Below are positions 36,743 through 46,350 of a stretch of 64,000 nucleotides of DNA, in pieces (the stretch's first letter is position 1; every line of letters begins with the position of its first letter). The stretch spans positions 620,001 through 684,000 of the forward strand of contig NZ_PVZV01000004.1 of NCBI RefSeq assembly GCF_002995495.1, read 5' to 3'. This DNA comes from Actinocorallia populi (GTDB lineage Bacteria > Actinomycetota > Actinomycetes > Streptosporangiales > Streptosporangiaceae). Below the pieces are notes generated by a model, which did no database searches, was not told where the DNA came from, and saw only the letters and a program-made list of their open reading frames with translations. A program made the position numbers and the translations under genes.

Positions 36743-37282
36743 ATGGCGGCTGTGTCCGATGATTTCGAGTTGACCATGGACGAGTTGCGGGTCGTGGCGC
36801 GCTACGTGGTGGAGAGCGCGCAGGAAGTCCTCCCGGTGTTCGAGGAGGCCGTTCCCGGTGATTCTCGTCCGCGTGCGGCCGTTGATGCCGCATGGGAGTT
36901 CGTCAACGGAGCGAAGAGGACCAGGCTGCAGCGCGTCACCTCGCTGGACGCGCACCGAGCCGCGAAGGAAGCGGGCACCGAAACCGCACGTCTTGCCGCA
37001 CGCTCCGCTGGCGATGCCGCGTCCGCGGCGTACCTGCATCCGATATCGCGAGCCACCCAGGTAGGCCACATTCTGCGCGCCGCCGCGAGTGCCGCGCGCA
37101 TCGCCGAGCTGAACGCAGGCGGTGACCCTGCGGCCGGAGACCTGCTGATCGAGCAGGCCCGGCGATGCGCCACACCGACCCTGATCGCTGTTCTCCGCCG
37201 TTATCCCCTCGCGCCGACCGCCAAGAATCGCGTTGGGCAACTCATGAGCGCCCTGGACGCTTCCCTGCGCGCGTCCCGCTGA
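36743..37282 (+). CDS. Imm5-like putative immunity protein
   Basis: A 179-residue Ala-rich helical protein starting MAAVSDDFELTMDELR. It follows the pattern of the Imm-5 putative immunity family: AQEVLPVFEEAVPGDSRPR near residue 26, AAWEFVNG, then repeated Ala helices (HRAAKEAGTETARLAARSAGDAASAAY). Such proteins are usually found with polymorphic toxins; no toxin is adjacent, and the neighbour is the IF-2-barrel protein. Family assignment is by pattern recall. Confidence 0.5.
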   Translation: MAAVSDDFELTMDELRVVARYVVESAQEVLPVFEEAVPGDSRPRAAVDAAWEFVNGAKRTRLQRVTSLDAHRAAKEAGTETARLAARSAGDAASAAYLHPISRATQVGHILRAAASAARIAELNAGGDPAAGDLLIEQARRCATPTLIAVLRRYPLAPTAKNRVGQLMSALDASLRASR

Positions 37283-37490
37283 GGAGCCGCCGACAACTCC
37301 GAGACCCGGTTCTGCCCCCTGATCTCACCGTCTGGGCTCCCAGCCGCCATCACCCAGTCCCCGTCGGACTGACCGGCCACACGCCCTTCACCATCGGGAG
37401 ATCCACGACAGCATCCACGACGTCCGGCGGCTTTGGAGGTGGCCTACATCTGGCTCCGTTCTCACCTTCATAGCCACTGGGGCGGTGACG

Positions 37491-38984
37491 TCATCTTCCA
37501 CGGCCTCGCCCACGGCCCGTGGACGGCCCTGGCGGCGCCGGAGGAGTGCTGTTCCAGACGACCCCGCTCGTCGGCGGTGCCGGGAAGGACACGGCGGCGA
37601 GTGCTTCAGGCAAGAGCGGCCCCGATCGTGCCAACGTATGCGCACGAGGTCTGGTCATGTCCTTCAGCTCCTCCGAGGCCAGGTGTGCGGCTTCGGCCTG
37701 GGCACTCCTTCCCTGGCGTGCGCGGTGTTCGGCCACCGCCTCGGCGAGGTCGGCCAGGCATGAGATCAGCTCGATCAGCGCGACCGTCATCTCGTAGGTT
37801 TTTCGGCTTTCGGGCCCCATCGCGTGAGCGAGCAGCCGACTTGCCGCCCTCAGCCCTCGCGAGTAGCCGCCCAACGGCGCCACCCGTCCGCAGGGTTCCC
37901 GCCCTGCTCTGGCGTAGATATCCGCGACGTCGACCAGGCGCGCACTCCCCGTCGCCTGCGCGGCTGTGTACAGCACGCCGGTGGCGGCCGCCGCGATGTC
38001 GGCGCGCACCCGCGGGCTGCTGCTCCACCGGAACTGCTGGGACGCCCGGGTGACCGCCTGCGCGGAAGCCCGGTAGAGCATCTCCCGTTCGGCTGCGTTC
38101 CGTCCGGCTCGCGGACGGGAGAAGAGGTCGGCGGAGAGCGCCGGATCGGCCCACCGCCGGAGCAGCTTCGGGAGACTGAGTTCCGGGGCGAGCTTGCCGC
38201 CGGAGAACCAGACCTGCTGCCCGTCCCCGGTGAGGTCACCGGGCAGTCCGACCTTGTATCCGGTCACCTCGGATGCATCCAGCTTGCTGTACCGCTTGGC
38301 GCCCAGCAGCCCTGCCTCGTCGAGCTTGCCGAAGAACTCCTCCATGCCGCCAGCCCCGGCCGCAGCGGTCGCCACCGCCTTCCGCAACGTCTGCCGGGGA
38401 GTCTCTTCGCGTCCCTGGCGTACGGCTTTCTCCAGCTCGGCTCGGGTGGGCCGCGGTGTGGCGGTGCGATCGGCGGGTGCCGTCCGCCTCAATCCGTACC
38501 GCTCTTCAGCGGCGAGGCAGGCGCTCCTGACCTTGAGCTTGTCGTTCCACAGCCGCGGTATGCGCCCGTCTTCCCGGGCGAGCGTGACGACGAGGTGGAT
38601 GTGTTCATCCGCGTGCCGGATCGCGATCCACCGGCATCCGGCTTCATCCTCGGCCCGGATGAGACCGATCTTATGGAGGGTCTCCTCGGCGATCTCGGCC
38701 CACTGCTCGTCACTCAGATACGGGTCTTCCGGCGCGGCCCGCAACGAGCACTGCCAGACGGGCTGCTCATAGCCCGACTCCTGGAGGGCCGTGATGGGCT
38801 GACGCAACAAGCTGATCAGCGGTCGAAGATCTCGTTTCCCCTCGCTGATGCTCGGCTCCAACTCCGTAGGCGTCCGGAAGCCGGCCACCACATGCGGGTC
38901 TTCGTGCACGCTGCTGCGGCCAGGCCCGTACAGGTAGACGATCAGGTTCCCGACGTTCGACCCACGGGTGATCTTCCCGATCAT
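37491..38984 (-). CDS. Relaxase/mobilization nuclease (MobA type)
   Basis: A 497-residue relaxase starting MIGKITRGSNVGNLIVYLYGPG. The metal-binding HxDxHxH motif is seen as RHADEHIHLVV, after WAEIAEETLHKIGL. It nicks one strand at oriT during transfer. ATG at 38984 overlaps the mobC stop by 4 nt. The C-terminal half (about 250-497) is Ala/Arg-rich and helical with no recognised domain. No FtsK/TraB-type transfer ATPase is in the window, so mobilization by another element is likely. Confidence 0.85.
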   Translation of the reverse strand: MIGKITRGSNVGNLIVYLYGPGRSSVHEDPHVVAGFRTPTELEPSISEGKRDLRPLISLLRQPITALQESGYEQPVWQCSLRAAPEDPYLSDEQWAEIAEETLHKIGLIRAEDEAGCRWIAIRHADEHIHLVVTLAREDGRIPRLWNDKLKVRSACLAAEERYGLRRTAPADRTATPRPTRAELEKAVRQGREETPRQTLRKAVATAAAGAGGMEEFFGKLDEAGLLGAKRYSKLDASEVTGYKVGLPGDLTGDGQQVWFSGGKLAPELSLPKLLRRWADPALSADLFSRPRAGRNAAEREMLYRASAQAVTRASQQFRWSSSPRVRADIAAAATGVLYTAAQATGSARLVDVADIYARAGREPCGRVAPLGGYSRGLRAASRLLAHAMGPESRKTYEMTVALIELISCLADLAEAVAEHRARQGRSAQAEAAHLASEELKDMTRPRAHTLARSGPLLPEALAAVSFPAPPTSGVVWNSTPPAPPGPSTGRGRGRGR

Positions 38985-39406
38985 CGGTGGTCGATCACCT
39001 CGTCCAACCGCACCGCCAATGCCTCCAGTTGGGCCAGGCCCTCCGCCACCCGCTCCAGGCACCGTCCCAGCTCCGGTGGGCACTCCCCGGACGTGTGAAA
39101 CCGCATGGTGATCTGGTTGAGGTTCAAGCCCACCCGTCGGATCTGCCGATTGCTCTCCATGACCTCGCGCAGCAATGCCCGATCAGCAGACCTCGCCAGC
39201 GGCATTTCCTCACGCGCCGCCAAGAGAACCGCCTCAGCGGCAAAGAACGTACGGGTCATGCCATTCCGCTCCGCTGCTGCCCTGATCGCCTCGTGCTCGT
39301 TCTCGCTGAGCCGCAGGCACAAACACCGCCGCCGCGCATCCTCCCCGCGCCGCCGATACCCCCGTTGACGTGGCCACCTGTCTTCGCCCTGCCCGCTGTC
39401 CGACAC
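38981..39406 (-). CDS. mobC: MobC-like relaxosome protein
   Basis: A 141-residue protein with a ribbon-helix-helix-like part (CLCLRLSENEHEAIRAAAERNGM) and a MobC core (VGLNLNQITMRFH). It helps the relaxase open oriT. GTG at 39406 with GGAGG before it is preferred to the ATG at 39520, because the longer frame would run through the inverted repeat at 39461-39496. Confidence 0.8.
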   Translation of the reverse strand: MSDSGQGEDRWPRQRGYRRRGEDARRRCLCLRLSENEHEAIRAAAERNGMTRTFFAAEAVLLAAREEMPLARSADRALLREVMESNRQIRRVGLNLNQITMRFHTSGECPPELGRCLERVAEGLAQLEALAVRLDEVIDHR

Positions 39407-39460
39407 CCCACCTCCAGTTCGCCGTGTGGACCGCGCCCGGTCCGCACCCGCCCCCCGAAG

Positions 39461-39496
39461 ACAAATGTAAGGACCGCGCTCGGTCCTTACATTTGT
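39461..39496. repeat. 16-bp perfect inverted repeat, candidate oriT/operator
   Basis: ACAAATGTAAGGACCG at 39461-39476 is exactly complementary to 39481-39496, with CGCT between. It is AT-richer than its surroundings and lies 54 nt before mobC, the usual place of an oriT nic region or a MobC autoregulation site. Confidence 0.65.
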
Positions 39497-39794
39497 AGCC
39501 ACAAAGGCATCATCTTGCACCCGGCGGAGCTGAGTCGATAGGTGATGGTGGAAATCGAAAATTGTCCTGCTGTCTCGATTGTGTAGGCGAAGTGCTAAAG
39601 AGTTACGTTTGATGCCAGCGGATTTGGATCCAATTAGTCAGCACGATAGGACCTCGGGTCCATCGGTTGGTGGCTAAAGGCCGGTCTCGCTGCAGGAATG
39701 CTATCGATCGCTCTACGGACTGCTTTACGCACCCCTTCACTGCCGTCATCACTTGGCGTTGCCTCGGGGCTACTTACGACCGGTTGAGGGCAGG

Positions 39795-39857
39795 CTCGGC
39801 TACAAGAGCCCCGACCAGGTCCACGCCGAGTACCTGAGTCTGCAGCTCGCAGCGTGA
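39795..39857 (+). pseudogene. IS3-type transposase tail remnant
   Basis: Reads GRLGYKSPDQVHAEYLSLQ and a stop, the usual end of IS3-family transposases; nothing of the catalytic core remains. The rest of 39497-39929 shows no gene. Confidence 0.45.
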
Positions 39858-39929
39858 ATTAACCGTAAGAAGAGCTGTCCGGAATCAGCAGGGCAGATCA
39901 GTAAGGTCTTCGAGGCCGACCGGTGCCGT

Positions 39930-40403
39930 ATGGAGACCGTTTTCGTAAAAGGCCGGAGCATCGATGAGCGGTACTTGGGAAAGACCGGCGGCTTCGGCGG
40001 CAACGCTCCAGGACCGACACGCCCGGACGGGCTGCTCATCTGGACGTCTGTGGTCGAGCCCGGCGGAGTGGCCGACATTGAAGCCGTCCGCCGCCACGTT
40101 CTGCCGGCGCTCTACCCGTTCGCCGCCACCTTGCCGACCCTGGCCGGTCCGGGCTATCAGGGCGCAGGCCATGGTGTCGTCGTCCTGCTTCCTCAGCCGA
40201 GCGACGGCAACGTCCTGTCCTAGACGAACTGAACCCACAACGCGCTACAGCGCTCCTTGCGCTGTCTGGGAGAACGCGGTTTCGCTCTTCTTGTCGAGCG
40301 CTGGAGAGCTCTAAAACACGCCAGCCTCAGCCCTGGCAGGATCGGTGACCTCGTCGCATCCGCGCTCGCCCTCGCTCATTTCGAACACCGCATGATCAGC
40401 TAA
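39930..40403 (+). pseudogene. Degraded IS5-family DDE transposase
   Basis: DGLLIWTSVVEPGGVADIEAVR, then GYQGAGHGVVV, then after a frame change NALQRSLRCLGERGF and LAHFEHRMIS before a stop. Together they give the C-terminal two thirds of a HARBI1-like IS5 transposase. A stop codon and at least one frameshift make it inactive. Confidence 0.7.
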
Positions 40404-40494
40404 AACTCGCTGGGAAAACCTCATTGGGGGAAACAGGCCAACGGGCCTTCAAAGATGGGTGAGAATTGGATCGGTTGGGTGCTAGGAGGGGTGG

Positions 40495-43400
40495 ATGGCG
40501 GAGTCTGTGCTCGCGGGGCTGTCTGATGAGGAAAGGCGCATCCGAGATTACGCGAAGGCTGTGCTCGACGAGTGGTCGGCTTCGCCGACGTGGGGGCCTG
40601 GAAGGCAGCTTCGGGCGCTGACCTTCTCCAACGCTCGTGACTATGAGGGCCGGTTCCTCATCGAGCTGCTCCAGAACGGTCATGACGCCCATCCGAGGGA
40701 GTCTGGTGGCGGCAGCATCCATGTGTTCCTCGACCTGGGGGAGGGGCCGTTCGGGACGCTGTATGTGGCCAACGGGGGGAGGCCGTTCTCCTGGGAGCAG
40801 GTCGAGTCCGTCTGCAAAATCGCGCAAAGTGCGAAGACGGTGGGCGAGGGCATCGGCAACAAGGGGGTGGGGTTCCGCAGTGTTCTGTCGATCACCGACG
40901 CTCCTGAGATCTACAGTGCCCGGCCGGACGGCTCGTGCGGCGGTTCCCTCGACGGCTTCCGCTTCCGGTTCGCTACTCCGGACGATTTGCGTGACCTGCT
41001 GGACGGCCGGGATGAGCTGGCCCGCACAGCCGCGGATGAGCTGCCGCCTTTCCAAGTGCCCTACCCGCTCGATGAGGTGCCCCCTCGCTGCGCCGAGCTG
41101 GGTGCCGCCGGGCATGTGACCGTGATCAGGCTGCCGCTGCGCAACGAGCGTGCGACGGGCGAGGCGGTTCGGCGGCGGGACGAGCTGACAGGTGCCACGG
41201 CTCCAATCATGCTGTTTCTGCCGAGGCTGGAACGGCTGGTCCTGGAGACCAGAGAGGTCGACGGAAGTACGGCCCGGACCGAGCTGACACGGGATGAGGC
41301 GCCTGTCTTTGCCGGGGAGCCGGCCCCAGGAACGGTGGTGCCGCTCGTGTCGGCGGTCCGCGTCGGTCTCGGATCAGCCGGTGAGTACCTGGTGGCCCGG
41401 GGTCTTCTGGCAGAGGAGCGGCTTCGCGGGACGGTGGCCGAGGCGACGGCTGAGGGAAGGCTTGACGAGTCCTGGCAGAACTGGTCGGAGCCCGCGCAGG
41501 TCGAGGTCGCGATCCCGCTCGGTCGACCCGCGGAGGAGCAGGGGAGGATCTACACCTTCCTGCCGTTGGGAGAAGGAGCCCGGGCTCCGCTGTTCGGACA
41601 TCTCAATGCGCCGTTCTTCACCAAGGTCGACCGCACCGCGTTGGATCGCGAGCACCCACTCAACGCCGTGCTTTTCGACGCTCTCGCGGAGACTTCCCTG
41701 ATCGCCGCCGCGTACCTCCGCGACGATCCTCGGCCGGAATTCCGGCACGCCGCCGTCGACATGATCGGTTGGGATCCCGGCGATGAGACCGCTGGCCTGT
41801 TCGTGTCCGCCGCCAGTCGGGTATTCGATGAGCAATTCGTGGATCTTCCTGTCCTGCCGGTCCTGGACGGCGGTCGGGGAGGGTGGGAGTCCATCCGGCA
41901 GGCCGTGCACTGGCCACCGAAGCACACCACGGTCCTGACCGCCGAGGCTGCACGGCGGGCGGGCTTGAACGTCATCGATCCGGCGATCGGCCCGGCCAGG
42001 CTCGCGAGGCTCACGAAGTTGTGCTCCTGGCTCAGACACCCGGTCGAGCCTGGGCTGGAGGTGCTGGCCAGCCACGTCGAGAAGATCGTCTCCGACCTCC
42101 CCCGTCCCGGACAAAGAGAGGATGTGGGGTCCTGGAACGAGGTCTACACCGATATCGCCGGGTTGTTCGGCAAGGACGGGACGGTTCTGCAGGGTCGCCG
42201 CCTGCTGCTGGCCGACGACGGGAGCCTGCGCCCGTGTAACGAGGCTGGCGCCCGCGGGAAGGCCGCTGGCCGGGACGGGTTCTTCGCGCCGATCCGGGGA
42301 GAGGACAACGTCGAGGACGGTCTGAACCTGCCGCAACAGCTGAGGAAGAGGATGTTCCTGTTGCATCCGGGTCTGGTGTGGCGGAGCGCCGATGGACGCT
42401 CGCTGAGCCAGGCGCGGATCTTCCTCGAAAACAACGGCCTCGTCCGCCGTTTCGACGCCGCAGGGCTGCTCGACCATGTCAAAGCCGCTCTGAAGGACAG
42501 CACGTCACGGGAGCTGAGGTGGCAGGCGCTGAAGTTCGTCTTTCGTCTTCACCGTTCACGCCGCAGTTCGGGCAGCCTGTCCGTACGGGATGTGGGGCTG
42601 TGGGTACCGTCGGCGTCGGGCCGTCTGGTCGAGGCGTCCACGGCTGTCTTTGGACCGGGCTGGCAGGACACGCTCGGCGATGACCTGGCGATGGTGATCG
42701 CTGAAGGGCGGGATGCCTCATCTGGGTTGCGTTGGATGGAGGGGCTTCTTCTGGCGCCGCCACAAGAGTTCCTGGGCCGCGGCGACACCCAGGCGGAATG
42801 GCGGGACTTCCTCACCGCCGCAGGAGTCCAGGATGGCCTCCTCCCTTGTGTCACTCCGAATGCGGTGACCCGAGCCGACGGTTGGAAGCTCACGACCGAT
42901 CGGATCGTCTCCATGGCCAAGGTGCCGCCGGCTGTCGCCGAGCAGTGGAGACCATTTATAGGGCTGGCGAGGTCGCGTGCCGCCAACCCGAACACTCCAT
43001 ATGTTGCAGGCGGGGCGTCTCGACTTCCCGGGCAGGATGTCGCCTGTGATCTGACCGATCCAGCTCGACTCGCCTATGCCCGTCTGGTTTTGTCAGGTCT
43101 GGTGCAGTGGCAGGACAGTCATCTGAAGTCGGTGTGGAAAAAGGATAGGCCCAGGGATCCCGACCAGGTCGGGGTGCTCACTCCTCTGGCGGCGTTCGTC
43201 CGGGGACAGCCCTGGCTTCCTGTGCGGGCTCCCGACCGGTCGCAGTCCTTCGTTCGGCCGACCGACGCCTGGCACTGCCCTTCTACGGTCGAGGAAGAAC
43301 CGGGATTCGCCCCGATCCTGCTGCCGCAGCTCCGCCCGCTGCTCCGCGGGGAGGCCCTCACACGCCTACGGAATGAAGGCCTTCCCGTCTGGGGCGCACC

Positions 43401-45840
43401 GGCCGACGCCGACCGGCTCCTCGCCTTTCTGGGGGATCTCGTCGCATTGGGCACAGTGGCCGACGCCGACCTGCTGGTGCTGAGACGAGCCAATGAGCGT
43501 GCTTGGAGGGATCTGGCGGAGAAGTTCTCCTCCACGCCGAGCGTGCTCGTCGGCGACATGCTCTCTCGGTTGCGCAGTGCCTCCATCGTCGTCGAGACGT
43601 CGGGGGCGCTGTCAGCGGTGGGGCTCGCGGACTTCGGCGCGGGCAGCCGGACGCTGTATGTGAGTGGCGACAGGGACAGCGTCGCGGCGCGGTTGATCAA
43701 AGAGTCAGGACAGCCTCTCCTCGTCGTTCCCGGTGACGCGCAGCGCGTTACAGCAATGCTCGAGTGGCTCTGCGGCCAGGGGGTCCGGCCGGTCGACGAG
43801 GCCGCCGTGGAAGTCAGAGTGGACGGCGCGGTCATGGACCCGCACAGGAGTGTCCCGCTCGCTGAGCGGCTGCCGTGGCTGCCCCTTGCCCTCAGTCTGC
43901 TCGTCGATCATCCTCGGCGTGGACCGCGGCCCTCGGAGTCCGTGCTGCTCGGCTTCGCCGCCCAAGTGCGCGGTGTCTTCCTGCACCCTTATTCCCGGTT
44001 GGAGATCACGCTGGACGGTGAGCCGGTCCCACTGCCGGACCGGCAGAAGGGAGTGCTGCCGCTGTCGGTCGACGGCCGCACGGTGGTGCTCGCCGAGGCG
44101 GACTGCGTGGAGGGTCTCGGGTGGCCCTCGGTGGAGATCTTGGCCGAGGCGATCTGTCATGCGGTTGACCAGGATCACGCAGGAGTGCATCTCAAGCTCG
44201 CTGCGAGCAGGCTCGGCGCCCTCCACGCGGACCCGCGGGCTCTCACCGATGAGGAGATCGCCGAGCACTTCGACCGGACGGTCGCTCAGGTCGAGGAGAC
44301 TCGCAACCGGCTCGACGGATCTGTGGGATCCGTCGTCCGGCGTCTGCGGCCGGTGATCGTCCACGTCCTCGGCGTGGACGCCGCTTCGGACGTTCTCGAT
44401 CCCGTACCGGAGAGCGTTCAGGAGTTGCGTGACAGGCTGGAGTCGGCCCGACCGCTGCCTGCCCCGCCGGACCAGCTGATCGCCGCCGCCCGCTCAGCCA
44501 GGGACGTCGATGATTTGCGCGCCGCCGTCGATCTCGATTTCGCCGGGTTCAACAAGACGCTGTCCTCTCTCGCTCCGGACTACCGGCCGACCAGCCGTGC
44601 TGCCGCTCACACCGAGGCGCTCCAGCGATACCTCGCGCTGCACCGGATCTCGATCATCGATCGGTTGAGGTGGGCGAACATCGCCCGGTTCGATGCCGGG
44701 GAGCCGATCGACGGCTGGCGTGAGCTCTGCTCGCTCGACTGGATCACCGTGCCCGGCTCCTGGGAGTTCGAGATCGACAGCCTTGACGGTGCCGTGCTGG
44801 GGGAGCGGGTGGAGGCTGCGTTCTCCGAGCGGTTCGGCTCGGCTCTTCCCGCCTCCGGCGAACGGCTTCCTGCGTGGGAGGACACGAGGGTTGCCAACAC
44901 GCGCGGGTTCACCCAATTGGCTCCCCGGTTGGGACCGCTGCTGAGCGCGCTTGGCCATCCGGTTCCCGACGCGTTCACGGGGCCGGATGCAGTGTCGGTC
45001 TCTTTGGACCGGTTGGACGCCGTGGGGGCGTTGGATTTCAGGGTTCTTTCCGAGCAGGAGATTCTCGCCTGGTTGCAGGTGATTGGGCTCTGGCCTGGCG
45101 GCGTCGCCACGAGTGCGGATCCGGCCGACCACGGCCTGACCGAGAGCGATCTCAACCCGGGCCGGCGGGAGGCCGAACGTCTTCGGCAAGAGCAGGTGCG
45201 CGCGCAGCGCACCGTTGTACTCGGCGGACGCGCGTTCGACGTCGGGGACGGTGATTTCAGCGAGGTGGTCGACGCACTGGAGTCGGTTCTCGAAGACCGT
45301 CCCGACCTGCTCGGCGGGGCGCTCCGCTGGTCCACGCCGACCGCGCCGCAAAAACGCGGCCGCCAGAGCCAGACGGCGGACGCTCTGAGCGGATTCACCG
45401 GGCGGCGCCGAATGTCCTCCGCCCAGCGGGACGCGATCGGCTTCATCGGCGAGTGGTTCGCCTTCCAATGGCTTCAGCGCCACTACAAGGGCGTCGATGA
45501 GTCGTGCTGGGTGTCGGTCAATCGCCGCAAGGTCTTCCCCGGCATGCCGGGAGACGACTCCCTCGGGTATGACTTCGAGGTGATTGGGGGTGCACGTTCG
45601 ATCATGTTCGAGGTGAAGGCGACGCAGGGATCGGGCGGCCGGTTCGAACTTGGTGAAAGCGAAGTGCGGGCCGCGCAGCGGTCTGCAGGAAGCGACCGGT
45701 GGCGGCTTCTGGTGGTCACCGACGTTCTAGATCCGGAACAGCTCAAGGTCCTGATGTTGCCTAATCCGTTCAGTAAGGAGGGAAGGGACAGTTACCTCAA
45801 CGTCGGTGGCACGCTGCGGTTCTCCTACACACTGTTATGA
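40495..45840 (+). CDS. Giant Hsp90/sacsin-like ATPase with C-terminal DUF3883
   Basis: A 1781-residue protein with AGGAGGGG before ATG. The N-terminal GHKL ATPase domain has ELLQNGHDA (residues 57-65, with the Mg-binding Asn) and GNKGVGFRSVLSIT (121-134). The C-terminus carries a DUF3883 domain (about 1645-1781), with YDFEVIGG and FEVKAT, the Asp and Glu-x-Lys of a PD-(D/E)XK-type nuclease fold near residue 1705. The long middle is without recognised domains. Large ATPase-DUF3883 fusions occur in defence islands; an antiviral role is inferred from context. Confidence 0.85.
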   Translation: MAESVLAGLSDEERRIRDYAKAVLDEWSASPTWGPGRQLRALTFSNARDYEGRFLIELLQNGHDAHPRESGGGSIHVFLDLGEGPFGTLYVANGGRPFSWEQVESVCKIAQSAKTVGEGIGNKGVGFRSVLSITDAPEIYSARPDGSCGGSLDGFRFRFATPDDLRDLLDGRDELARTAADELPPFQVPYPLDEVPPRCAELGAAGHVTVIRLPLRNERATGEAVRRRDELTGATAPIMLFLPRLERLVLETREVDGSTARTELTRDEAPVFAGEPAPGTVVPLVSAVRVGLGSAGEYLVARGLLAEERLRGTVAEATAEGRLDESWQNWSEPAQVEVAIPLGRPAEEQGRIYTFLPLGEGARAPLFGHLNAPFFTKVDRTALDREHPLNAVLFDALAETSLIAAAYLRDDPRPEFRHAAVDMIGWDPGDETAGLFVSAASRVFDEQFVDLPVLPVLDGGRGGWESIRQAVHWPPKHTTVLTAEAARRAGLNVIDPAIGPARLARLTKLCSWLRHPVEPGLEVLASHVEKIVSDLPRPGQREDVGSWNEVYTDIAGLFGKDGTVLQGRRLLLADDGSLRPCNEAGARGKAAGRDGFFAPIRGEDNVEDGLNLPQQLRKRMFLLHPGLVWRSADGRSLSQARIFLENNGLVRRFDAAGLLDHVKAALKDSTSRELRWQALKFVFRLHRSRRSSGSLSVRDVGLWVPSASGRLVEASTAVFGPGWQDTLGDDLAMVIAEGRDASSGLRWMEGLLLAPPQEFLGRGDTQAEWRDFLTAAGVQDGLLPCVTPNAVTRADGWKLTTDRIVSMAKVPPAVAEQWRPFIGLARSRAANPNTPYVAGGASRLPGQDVACDLTDPARLAYARLVLSGLVQWQDSHLKSVWKKDRPRDPDQVGVLTPLAAFVRGQPWLPVRAPDRSQSFVRPTDAWHCPSTVEEEPGFAPILLPQLRPLLRGEALTRLRNEGLPVWGAPADADRLLAFLGDLVALGTVADADLLVLRRANERAWRDLAEKFSSTPSVLVGDMLSRLRSASIVVETSGALSAVGLADFGAGSRTLYVSGDRDSVAARLIKESGQPLLVVPGDAQRVTAMLEWLCGQGVRPVDEAAVEVRVDGAVMDPHRSVPLAERLPWLPLALSLLVDHPRRGPRPSESVLLGFAAQVRGVFLHPYSRLEITLDGEPVPLPDRQKGVLPLSVDGRTVVLAEADCVEGLGWPSVEILAEAICHAVDQDHAGVHLKLAASRLGALHADPRALTDEEIAEHFDRTVAQVEETRNRLDGSVGSVVRRLRPVIVHVLGVDAASDVLDPVPESVQELRDRLESARPLPAPPDQLIAAARSARDVDDLRAAVDLDFAGFNKTLSSLAPDYRPTSRAAAHTEALQRYLALHRISIIDRLRWANIARFDAGEPIDGWRELCSLDWITVPGSWEFEIDSLDGAVLGERVEAAFSERFGSALPASGERLPAWEDTRVANTRGFTQLAPRLGPLLSALGHPVPDAFTGPDAVSVSLDRLDAVGALDFRVLSEQEILAWLQVIGLWPGGVATSADPADHGLTESDLNPGRREAERLRQEQVRAQRTVVLGGRAFDVGDGDFSEVVDALESVLEDRPDLLGGALRWSTPTAPQKRGRQSQTADALSGFTGRRRMSSAQRDAIGFIGEWFAFQWLQRHYKGVDESCWVSVNRRKVFPGMPGDDSLGYDFEVIGGARSIMFEVKATQGSGGRFELGESEVRAAQRSAGSDRWRLLVVTDVLDPEQLKVLMLPNPFSKEGRDSYLNVGGTLRFSYTLL

Positions 45841-45939
45841 GGATTCTTATTTCAAGTGGGCGTTTGGCCCTTTCCGCGCTCCGTCCGCGTCTGAACCGCC
45901 CTGGTTCCGTTAAAAGATGATGTGCCCCGTGCTGGGCGG

Positions 45940-46235
45940 AGTCGGGTTGCTGGAGCTTCGGACCTATCGGCTGATGTTCGGTAGCGGAAGGCTGGCCTCG
46001 CTACGGAACGCTACCGACCGCTCTCGACCGAACGGAACTTGTGCCAGATGGAGCAGGCCGCCGACCAAAAGAAGGGCCACCAAGGCGGTCGGCCTCGTGG
46101 TCACGACACCGACCTGTACAAGGAGCGGACATCGTCGAGCGCCTGATCAACAAGCTGAAGGCGGGCAAGGCATCGTCACTGGCTACGACAAGGCCCTTGC
46201 CAGCTACCTCCCGGCGTCCGGCAAGAGCTTCCCCG
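45940..46235 (+). pseudogene. IS5-family transposase remnant, frameshifted
   Basis: Frames combined read EQAADQKKGHQGGRPRGHD, DLYKER, then DIVERLINKLKAGKG and GYDKALASYL, the zinc-knuckle-free C-terminal part of a common actinobacterial IS5 transposase (normally ERNTVERAINKLK...). At least two frameshifts. A different element from the intact one at 47945. Confidence 0.65.
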
Positions 46236-46350
46236 CCACTGGCTTCACCACGGCTTCACCCTCGGCCTGGCGGTTTCCCAGGCTCCGGTGTCTTACTGAA
46301 AAAAGGCAGACATTGGGTAATTTATCAGCTCTTAATGCCAAAGTGTCTCT

